Of a stretch of 64,000 nucleotides of DNA, positions 58,163 to 64,000 are shown piece after piece. The notes under the pieces are model-generated. The model did no database searches and was not told the DNA's origin. It was given only the letters and a program-made list of their open reading frames with translations. The stretch's first letter is position 1. Each line of letters opens with the position of its first letter. Position numbers and translations under genes: made by a program. Source of the DNA: Rossellomorea marisflavi (lineage in GTDB: Bacteria; Bacillota; Bacilli; Bacillales; Bacillaceae_B); contig NZ_CP081870.1 of NCBI RefSeq assembly GCF_022170785.1, forward strand, positions 2,778,001 to 2,842,000. The letters are read 5' to 3'.

Positions 58163-58534
58163 TTGATAAGAAACCTATTTTTTTCTGCTTTAGGGTCTAT
58201 GATTATTGCAGGGATCCTGCTCATTTTTCAACATGCTGACCATTACGTTTTGTACACTGTATCAACAGCCATCTGCGTGTCCATTGCAGTGAATGGCCTG
58301 GTGATCTGTTACCTTTCCCGTTCCTCCTTTAACAGATCCTCTATGTATTCAACCGTCGTCTTTAACGGGCTTTTCACCGGAATGATCGGATTAATCATCC
58401 TTCACTTTTACGATGCCCCATTTGTGCAGGATGCGGTGGACCTACTGACTCCTTATATCACGTTGTTCTTCCTTTCTTGCTTGCATGTCATCATCATGCT
58501 GGTCATGATCAAATTGAATCCAAAACTTGTGTAA
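58163..58534 (+). CDS. uncharacterized four-helix membrane protein
   Basis: A 123-residue protein with four hydrophobic helices (about 7-24, 31-50, 63-82 and 94-116) and short loops; not recognised. The start is TTG at 58163, six bases after AAGGAGTG. It sits alone between psd/pssA and sigK. Function unknown. Confidence 0.7.
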   Translation: MIRNLFFSALGSMIIAGILLIFQHADHYVLYTVSTAICVSIAVNGLVICYLSRSSFNRSSMYSTVVFNGLFTGMIGLIILHFYDAPFVQDAVDLLTPYITLFFLSCLHVIIMLVMIKLNPKLV

Positions 58535-58654
58535 AAACTCTTTCCACAGCTATTCATTAAATCCCTTTCCCCTTACTTCCAAAGGACATGCAAGAGACCC
58601 CGATCGCTAACATAGGTATGGGTTATAGGCAAAAGTCCTTTTGGAGGTGGAACC

Positions 58655-59368
58655 ATGTCTGGAGTTCTGACAGCGCTCGGCTATTTCGTGAAAGAATTGT
58701 TCTTCCTTGTTTCCTACGTAAAGAATAACGCCTTTCCACAACCGCTATCGGCAGCAGAGGAACGGAAATACTTACGGCTCATGGCTGAAGGTGATGAGCA
58801 CGCGAGAAATATGCTGATCGAGCATAATTTAAGGCTCGTGGCACATATCGTGAAGAAATTCGAAAACACCGGAGAAGACCCTGAAGACCTCATCTCCATC
58901 GGCACGATCGGGCTGATCAAGGCGATCGAGAGCTATTCCGAGGGTAAGGGAACGAAGCTTGCCACCTATGCTGCCCGTTGTATCGAGAATGAGATTCTTA
59001 TGCATCTCAGGGCACTCAAGAAAACGAAAAAGGATATCTCCCTTCACGATCCGATTGGTCAGGATAAAGAAGGGAATGAGATCAGCCTCATCGATATCCT
59101 TAAATCGGAAGCCGATGATGTGATCGATACGATCCAGCTCAGCATGGAACTGGAGAAGGTCCGGAAATACATCTGCGTCCTGGATGACCGGGAAAAAGAG
59201 GTCATCGTCGGCCGTTTCGGCCTTGATTTAAAAGAGGAGAAAACCCAGCGGGAGATCGCCAAGGAATTGAACATCTCGAGGAGCTATGTGTCCCGGATCG
59301 AAAAACGGGCCTTGATGAAGATGTTCCATGAGTTTTACCGAGAGGAAAAAGAGAAACGGGGAAAATGA
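58655..59368 (+). CDS. sigK: RNA polymerase sporulation sigma factor SigK (pro-form)
   Basis: Late mother-cell sigma factor, made as an inactive membrane-bound precursor. The 237-residue protein has a hydrophobic pro-sequence [20 protein letters not shown], expected to be cut after Ser20 by SpoIVFB to give a mature [10 protein letters not shown] start. Regions 2-4 follow, with [18 protein letters not shown] and a helix-turn-helix [21 protein letters not shown]. The gene is continuous, not split by a skin-type element as in B. subtilis 168. ATG at 58655 follows TGGAGGTGG. A CATAGGTAT about 40 bases upstream could be part of a sporulation promoter. Confidence 0.97.
   Translation: MSGVLTALGYFVKELFFLVSYVKNNAFPQPLSAAEERKYLRLMAEGDEHARNMLIEHNLRLVAHIVKKFENTGEDPEDLISIGTIGLIKAIESYSEGKGTKLATYAARCIENEILMHLRALKKTKKDISLHDPIGQDKEGNEISLIDILKSEADDVIDTIQLSMELEKVRKYICVLDDREKEVIVGRFGLDLKEEKTQREIAKELNISRSYVSRIEKRALMKMFHEFYREEKEKRGK
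58988..58992 (+). other. intact site corresponding to the skin insertion point in sigK
   Basis: AATGA in the codons for Cys-Ile-Glu-Asn-Glu (codons 112-113) is the short core at which the skin element recombines in B. subtilis sigK, as I recall it. Here the site is uninterrupted. Confidence 0.5.
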
Positions 59369-59380
59369 TCATTCTATAAG

Positions 59381-59430
59381 AAAAAGCCCGCCGGGATCGT
59401 CTAAATGACGGTCTTGGCGGGCTTTTCACT
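59381..59430. terminator. bidirectional terminator of sigK and the telA operon
   Basis: AAAAGCCCGCC and GGCGGGCTTTT enclose an inner GATCGTC/GACGGTC stem. A- and T-runs on both sides allow use from both strands. Confidence 0.92.
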
Positions 59431-59439
59431 GTCGTTGAT

Positions 59440-60579
59440 TCAGAACTGGATTTTCGAACCCTTCTCCAGGCGCTGGATCTGCTCTTCCCCTGTTGCGGCG
59501 AGCTCCTTGAACTGGTTGATTGTTTCCCGCATCTGCGGAAGGGCCTCTCGCTTGTAGGTGGAGATCGAATCCATGGCTTCGATGACATCGCTGAAGGCGG
59601 TCTTGAGGGTGTCGACGGAGATATTTGCTTCCATCGCCTGCTTCTGGATGGCGGTCCCTTGGTCTTTCAGCATTTTCGAAGTCCCGGCTATGATCGTATT
59701 CGTCGTCGCGTTCAGTGCCTCGATCTTCTTGAGGACAATTTTTTGATTGTACAGGGCACTTGCGACGGTCACGCCGATCCTGAGGGCGGAGATGGTGACT
59801 GTTTTCGCCCGGTCGACGCCGCGGATGAGCTCCCGGTTGTTCCTCACAACCATTTCATAGGCGATGATTCCCTGCTGATTGACGACGAGCATCGTGTTCA
59901 GGTCCATGACCCGCTGTCGGAGGGGGAATAGGATCTCCTCTTCAATGAACCGTACCCGATCGGGATCTTCCCCCTTCTCACGTGCCACTTCCACCTGTGC
60001 GGCGATGGAGGCATCCATGAGGGAACCGAGTTCGATTTCCTTCTGAAGCACCTTGGTCAGATCCCTGAGGGCGTGTTGTTCAATTTCAAGGGTCGTATTA
60101 TCATTTTTCAGGACGTTCCTGCCCTTTTCCAGTGATTCGACGATATCGGATATGACGGTGTCGGCTTTCTGATACTTGGCGAAGTAGGCCCGCATGGGAT
60201 TGAACAGCTTCCCGAGGAGTCCCGTCTTGGCAAAATCGATCATGCTCGGGTCGAGGTCCTTGATTTCGATTTGAAGGTCGCTCAGCCCTTTGGCCACCTG
60301 TCCGCCTTCATCACCCGTCTTCGATAGATTTCCCACTGATACCTGCAGGAGGGCATTTTTGCTCGAAGACGATCGCAGGGTGTTCATCCCGAAAGAATCG
60401 ATGGAAGCAAGGATTTCCTTTTTCTTCTCAAGGGAATTGAGATCGAGGTTCAGGACCGCCTGGACGTTCGCTTCCGCCGCTTCTTGAAGCTTCCTTACCT
60501 CCTCAGGCACGGGTTTGACCTCTTGTTCGATTACCTTTTTCACTTCTTCTTGTGTGGTCACACTCATGGAAAAGCTCAT
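59440..60579 (-). CDS. TelA/YaaN family toxic anion resistance protein
   Basis: A 379-residue soluble helical protein of the TelA family, first linked to tellurite resistance and present in wider membrane-stress systems. It is mostly long helices with TFamily blocks such as FNPMRAYFAKYQKADTVISD, EEEILFPLRQRVMDLNTML and ALRIGVTVASALYNQKIVL. No membrane segment. ATG at 60579 follows AGGAGGGG. It is the last gene of a three-gene operon, 11 bases after the vWA gene. Its exact function is unknown. Confidence 0.9.
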   Translation of the reverse strand: MSFSMSVTTQEEVKKVIEQEVKPVPEEVRKLQEAAEANVQAVLNLDLNSLEKKKEILASIDSFGMNTLRSSSSKNALLQVSVGNLSKTGDEGGQVAKGLSDLQIEIKDLDPSMIDFAKTGLLGKLFNPMRAYFAKYQKADTVISDIVESLEKGRNVLKNDNTTLEIEQHALRDLTKVLQKEIELGSLMDASIAAQVEVAREKGEDPDRVRFIEEEILFPLRQRVMDLNTMLVVNQQGIIAYEMVVRNNRELIRGVDRAKTVTISALRIGVTVASALYNQKIVLKKIEALNATTNTIIAGTSKMLKDQGTAIQKQAMEANISVDTLKTAFSDVIEAMDSISTYKREALPQMRETINQFKELAATGEEQIQRLEKGSKIQF

Positions 60580-60590
60580 ACAATCCCCTC

Positions 60591-62264
60591 CTATAATTGG
60601 ACGTTGAACAGATTTCGGATCTTGTAGACGACGTCGTCGGTATCGGCATTGATGCTGGCGGCCTCATTGATGGATGAAATGGTTTCGAGCGCCTTGAGGT
60701 CCGCGTTATACCCGATTGTATACACCGGGATTTTGTATGCTTCGATCAGGGGGCGGACGGCTTTCAATGAATTCCCCTGATTCGTATCCCCGTCGCTCAA
60801 CACGAAGATGAGGGGGCGTGTATCCGGATTCTTCCCGAGCTCATCCTGGAGCATCTTCATGGCCACCACGATTCCGTCATAGGTGGCCGTACCGCCATTG
60901 GCCTGCAGGCTTTCCACAGCCCCGACGAATTCGGATTGCTGATTCACATCGAATTTTTTGATCGGCATATTGATGGCCACATCATCCGAATAACTGACCA
61001 GACCGATTGAATTGTCTTTCCCAAGATACTTTTGTCCTTTGAGGAGAGACTCTTTCAGCTTATTAAGCGATTCCCCGTCCATGCTTCCCGATACGTCCGC
61101 TACGAAAACGGCGGCAATCGACTGGGTGCCATTCTTTTTTTCCTTCCAAATCTTCTGGGCGGAGGTTATGGTGCTTCCGTCTAGAGGCTTCATTTCGGAC
61201 TGATACTCTTCCAAACCGTTGAAGCCATCCTTTTTGGCAAGCTCCTTGTAACGGTCCTGCTTGGCGAATTGAGCGAACTCTTCAAGCACTTTGACCTTTT
61301 CTGCAGAGAGCTCCCCAAGGGCATATAACGGGTTATCGTGTCTGACACCGAACGGCACGAATTCATAGGAATCTTTGAGATCGGAAGCGTTCGTATAAGT
61401 CTGATATTCAAGTACGAATCCATCCAGCATCCCTGACTTGGCTGCTTCCCTCATTTGCAGGGTCGTAGAGGCTGTGAAAGGGACATTGGCCTGGAATGAT
61501 TCAAATCCCTTCACGGCATCGTCACTCAGGACGTTTTTGTTGTCGAAAGTATTGAGGCCGGTGATAAGGAAGTTCAATCCCGTGGAGCTTGCGAACGGAT
61601 CGGTATACCCCATGGCGAATTCATCCTCGGTCATGGCTTCCAATATGGTCTTCGCATTCACGGACCCGTACTTCTCGATGAGCTGATCATGTTTTTTCTT
61701 TGAGATCACGATGCCTGGCACATTCCCGACAAGGCGCTTTTCGATCAGGTGGGACTCCACTCCGGAGGCTTTGACCATTTCCCCCCACAGTTCATTGGAA
61801 GGAGCGAAGGCGTCAGGAACGCTTTTCCCTGATGTGATGTACTCTGTCGCCGTCCCGGATGCGATACTGCGGATGGTGACCTGACCCGATGCGCCCGAGG
61901 CATTGAAGTCTTCCGCTACTTTATTCAGCCATCCTTCCTTCCCCTTCCCGGATTTTTCTGTAGAGGAAAAGATTTCGACCGTTGTATTCCCCGTTCCCTC
62001 TACGGTAAGAGGGAATTTCGAGATATCCGGAAGCTCGGAAGCTGCATCCGCCGGGTCGAGATCGATTTGACCTTTGATCGGCTTTTCTTTCGTCACGTCA
62101 ATCTTACCGTATAGTTCATCCAGCTGTTTATCTGCACTTTCTGCCGTGATCTGCTTATCGGTTTTCCCGAGGTTGGAGGTGAGTTTGATCCCGAAGAAGA
62201 CACCACCGAAGACCAACAGGACGATTAGACCGGAAACGAGCAGGAATTTTCCTTTTTTCATCAT
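60591..62264 (-). CDS. substrate-binding protein fused to a vWA domain
   Basis: A 557-residue protein with an N-terminal membrane anchor (7-26, no lipobox), an extracellular type 2 periplasmic-binding-like domain (about 90-360), and a C-terminal von Willebrand A domain (about 380-550). The MIDAS is complete: Asp390, Ser392 and Ser394 in DVSGSMDG, Thr459 in GGTATYDG, Asp491 in LSDGDTNQG. Such fusions occur next to TelA and coiled-coil proteins. It lies 16 bases after the upstream gene. It could bind a ligand outside the cell and contact a partner through metal-dependent vWA binding; this is inference. Confidence 0.88.
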   Translation of the reverse strand: MMKKGKFLLVSGLIVLLVFGGVFFGIKLTSNLGKTDKQITAESADKQLDELYGKIDVTKEKPIKGQIDLDPADAASELPDISKFPLTVEGTGNTTVEIFSSTEKSGKGKEGWLNKVAEDFNASGASGQVTIRSIASGTATEYITSGKSVPDAFAPSNELWGEMVKASGVESHLIEKRLVGNVPGIVISKKKHDQLIEKYGSVNAKTILEAMTEDEFAMGYTDPFASSTGLNFLITGLNTFDNKNVLSDDAVKGFESFQANVPFTASTTLQMREAAKSGMLDGFVLEYQTYTNASDLKDSYEFVPFGVRHDNPLYALGELSAEKVKVLEEFAQFAKQDRYKELAKKDGFNGLEEYQSEMKPLDGSTITSAQKIWKEKKNGTQSIAAVFVADVSGSMDGESLNKLKESLLKGQKYLGKDNSIGLVSYSDDVAINMPIKKFDVNQQSEFVGAVESLQANGGTATYDGIVVAMKMLQDELGKNPDTRPLIFVLSDGDTNQGNSLKAVRPLIEAYKIPVYTIGYNADLKALETISSINEAASINADTDDVVYKIRNLFNVQL

Positions 62265-62280
62265 GCGTTTCCCCTTTTCT

Positions 62281-63009
62281 TTATGTTTTATAGAGCTTTG
62301 TCTGATTGATGAGGGAATGGATTTCCTTCATGCAGGCCATGTTGTCGATATCTTCGATGGTGACAGTATTGAGACGGGTGATTTCAAGCAGCAGCTTATC
62401 GAGATCGAGAATGATTTCTTCATTGATCTCGATTGCCTGTTTGATGAAGAACAGATACTCCCTGTACAGGGATGTCTTCTCGGCTAGGAGGGTTTGACTG
62501 AGGCGCGGATCCTTGGACCGGACGGATTTGTATTCCCGCTCATCGAAGGCACCCGCTTTGTTCAAGAGATTCCTTACGTTCTGGAAAAAGAGCTGTTCCA
62601 CCTCAAGGACCGTGTGGCTGAATTTACGGTGACTCATTTCACCTTGCTGGAACCGGTCATTGATCGCCTGCTGAAGGGAGGCTTTTTTCTGTTCCAGGCG
62701 GTCCACCTGCTCGATGGCATAGTGAAGATCTTCACGAAGCGACTTTTTCCCGAAGAATCTGGAGAGGGCTTCCTTGTAGTCTTCATCTGAGGCAAGAGAT
62801 AGGATCTGGAGCGGTTCTTCTTCCTTGAAACGAAGCGCATACACTCCGTAAAGGACACCTATGGCGCTGGCCGTGAGGATCGATGCACCGAGCGCTGCTT
62901 CAAGGGCACCCCCAGTCAGGGCCAAGCCGATAAAGCCGGGGGAAAATATCACGATGTTTGCCATCGTCACTCCAAGAATGAGGGCGCCGAGCTGAATCAT
63001 TTTCTTCAT
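62281..63009 (-). CDS. membrane protein with coiled-coil domain, telA operon
   Basis: A 242-residue protein with two transmembrane helices (about 3-27 and 39-59) and a long cytoplasmic helical/coiled-coil region (about 78-240, e.g. HYAIEQVDRLEQKKASLQQA). The layout is like XpaC, a usual partner of TelA, but homology was not checked. ATG at 63009 with GGAGGGGAG upstream. First gene of the operon, behind a sigma-A promoter at 63065-63093. Confidence 0.75.
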   Translation of the reverse strand: MKKMIQLGALILGVTMANIVIFSPGFIGLALTGGALEAALGASILTASAIGVLYGVYALRFKEEEPLQILSLASDEDYKEALSRFFGKKSLREDLHYAIEQVDRLEQKKASLQQAINDRFQQGEMSHRKFSHTVLEVEQLFFQNVRNLLNKAGAFDEREYKSVRSKDPRLSQTLLAEKTSLYREYLFFIKQAIEINEEIILDLDKLLLEITRLNTVTIEDIDNMACMKEIHSLINQTKLYKT

Positions 63010-63064
63010 CTTTCTCCCCTCCTTCGGTTAACTTTTCGGAAAAATGAAAAAATAGTCCCTACTT

Positions 63065-63093
63065 ACTATACTACTATTGGAAAATCCTTTCAA
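63065..63093 (-). promoter_or_regulatory. sigma-A promoter of the telA operon
   Basis: On the minus strand TTGAAA (63093-63088), 17 bases, TATAGT (63070-63065). Upstream, two direct copies of cttatcag lie at 63137-63144 and 63156-63163. Confidence 0.75.
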
Positions 63094-63182
63094 TCACTTC
63101 ATGCAAAGTCCCTTTACGAGATGACAACAGATAGGACTTATCAGGAAGGATCTCCCTTATCAGTCTTACGTATGGTGGAGGC

Positions 63183-63620
63183 TTATGGTTTCAAAATCAT
63201 GAGCAGGATGATTGCGATATTGATGGCCTGTGTGAACCACACTTTCGGAAGGAACAGGGCCATGCGCTTCCGGTATTCCTCCATAAAATATGGGCCGCTT
63301 TCCTGATTGAGCATTTCCCACAATGATAGGGCGGCCTTCCTTGACAGGACAGCAGACGAAAAGCGCATGATGAAGAAGAGGATCAGGGAAGCGATGATCC
63401 AAGGCTCGAACGGATAGCCGAGGATCACCATGCCGATACCGCTACCCAACAGGATGAAATCACTGCATTTCGCTAGTGTCCCCATTCCCCCAAGGAGCCC
63501 GAGGACCGTCCTTGCTCCTTCTTCTGAACGAGGGAATTGTAGCAGAAAGGGGAATAAGAACGTCTGTCCGAAACCGATGAGAGCTGTGGATACATGGATG
63601 ATCACAACGATTGAATACAT
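63183..63620 (-). CDS. DUF2269-like integral membrane protein
   Basis: A 145-residue protein with four hydrophobic helices (about 2-22, 37-55, 60-84 and 122-143). The N-terminal IIHVSTALIGFGQTFLFP resembles the DUF2269 family start. The start at 63620 follows AAGGGGGC; the longer frame to 63686 lacks a ribosome site. No terminator is seen after it, so some read-through into the telA operon 174 bases downstream is possible. Function unknown. Confidence 0.72.
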   Translation of the reverse strand: MYSIVVIIHVSTALIGFGQTFLFPFLLQFPRSEEGARTVLGLLGGMGTLAKCSDFILLGSGIGMVILGYPFEPWIIASLILFFIMRFSSAVLSRKAALSLWEMLNQESGPYFMEEYRKRMALFLPKVWFTQAINIAIILLMILKP

Positions 63621-63687
63621 ACCTGCCCCCTTCCCACTTATGAATATAGACCTACTATATGCGGAGCTCTCTGTCCTTTTCACCACT

Positions 63688-63720
63688 TAAAAAAGGCGGC
63701 CCTTTCCAAAGGTGGCCGCT
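63688..63720 (-). terminator. terminator between the 25-residue peptide and the DUF2269 gene
   Basis: GCGGC ... CCTTT-GG-AAAGG ... GCCGC stem with small internal bulge, then TTTTTT on the minus strand. A second stop after the peptide's own hairpin. Confidence 0.8.
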
Positions 63721-63767
63721 TACCATGTTTCATCTTTCATTTGTGGACTCTGCCACTTTTCCTCCAT

Positions 63768-63790
63768 AAAAAAAGAGGGCATCCGCCCCC
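63768..63790 (-). terminator. terminator of the 25-residue peptide gene
   Basis: GGGGGC-ggat-GCCCTC on the minus strand followed by seven T, directly after the stop codon at 63791. Confidence 0.82.
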
Positions 63791-63868
63791 TTACTCTGCA
63801 CCGACTTCTGCCGTGATGATCAACCCGATCGCCACGGTCACCACCAGACCCATAATCATGGAAAACAT
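63791..63868 (-). CDS. 25-residue hydrophobic membrane peptide
   Basis: MFSMIMGLVVTVAIGLIITA plus EVGAE: a single transmembrane helix with a short acidic tail. ATG at 63868 is nine bases after AAGGAG, an extended -10 promoter lies at 63906-63914, and a terminator follows at once. Together these support a real monocistronic gene. It resembles type I toxin peptides or small regulatory membrane peptides; nothing in the sequence decides. Confidence 0.65.
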   Translation of the reverse strand: MFSMIMGLVVTVAIGLIITAEVGAE

Positions 63869-63905
63869 GACGCAAAACTCCTTCCATTGCTACGTCCTTA
63901 CGGTC

Positions 63906-63914
63906 AGTATATCA
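63906..63914 (-). promoter_or_regulatory. extended -10 promoter of the 25-residue peptide
   Basis: The minus strand reads TGATATACT (TG-A-TATACT), about 38 bases before the start codon. No good -35 is present. The last 85 bases of the window show no other feature. Confidence 0.5.
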
Positions 63915-64000
63915 CCACAAGTGCCTCATGAATCCTTCCATTCATGAACACCCTGTTGCGATTCTTTGACAGATATGTGTCCTCTCCTCCAGTCATAATC

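Overview
The window is a chromosomal segment of a Gram-positive endospore-forming bacterium of the family Bacillaceae. The evidence is gene order and sequence together: it follows the Bacillus subtilis yqf-yqe cluster almost gene for gene (yqfQ, ispH, yqfO, trmK, cccA, sigA, dnaG, yqxD, ppsR, ccpN, recO, yqzL, era, cdd, dgkA, ybeY, pgpH, phoH, yqfD, yqfC, floA, yqeZ, yqeY, rpsU, the hrcA-dnaK operon, hemW, lepA, spoIIP, gpr, rpsT, holA, comEC-EB-EA, yqeM through yqeG, sda), with sporulation and competence genes throughout. It is not B. subtilis itself: glycyl-tRNA synthetase is the single-chain type and inverted, deoC and an alpha-glucosidase are inserted, comER is missing and sigK is uninterrupted. 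A Rossellomorea-like or related marine/soil Bacillus would fit, but the genus is an inference.

Layout. 1-6600: isoprenoid IspH, a Nudix hydrolase, tRNA methyltransferase TrmK, cytochrome c550 and a catabolite-regulated acyl-CoA dehydrogenase. 6660-12000: the sigA-dnaG macromolecular synthesis region, yqxD, and the PpsR-CcpN pair of gluconeogenesis regulators. 12150-13850: a glycine T-box and GRS1-type glyS on the plus strand. 13860-22060: recO, era, cell-envelope and ribosome-maturation genes, the c-di-AMP phosphodiesterase PgpH, and sporulation genes yqfD and yqfC. 22190-22745: a plus-strand His/Tyr-rich protein behind a sigma-K-type promoter. 23010-25860: the floA-yqeZ membrane-domain operon behind a clear sigma-W promoter. 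26000-30850: rpsU-yqeY, a phosphate-type symporter, deoC and an alpha-1,4-glucosidase with two operator-like sites. 30850-38810: the seven-gene CIRCE-controlled heat-shock operon. 38810-46770: hemW, lepA, sporulation genes spoIIP and gpr, rpsT, a repeat-rich intergenic region, holA and yqzM. 46770-55640: the comE DNA-uptake operon and the yqeG-yqeM operon (ribosome assembly, NAD and shikimate synthesis). 55750-59430: sda with its DnaA-box cluster, divergent psd/pssA for phosphatidylethanolamine synthesis, and sigK. 59440-63900: an operon of a TelA-family protein, a substrate-binding/vWA fusion and a membrane coiled-coil protein, followed by small membrane proteins.

Most genes are housekeeping. 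The parts least explained by known biology are the TelA-vWA operon (59440-63093), a nested-helix RNA candidate after yqzM (46778-46888), the sigma-K-linked unknown gene (22197-22745), the repeat family (44817-45207 and 27965-28065), the unusually short SpoIIP, and the broken-looking N-terminus of yqxD. Starts were adjusted from the longest ORF wherever a ribosome binding site and family alignment agreed. Six very short genes (yqzL, yqzM, sda, rpsU, a YjcZ-like gene and a 25-residue peptide) were read directly from the sequence.
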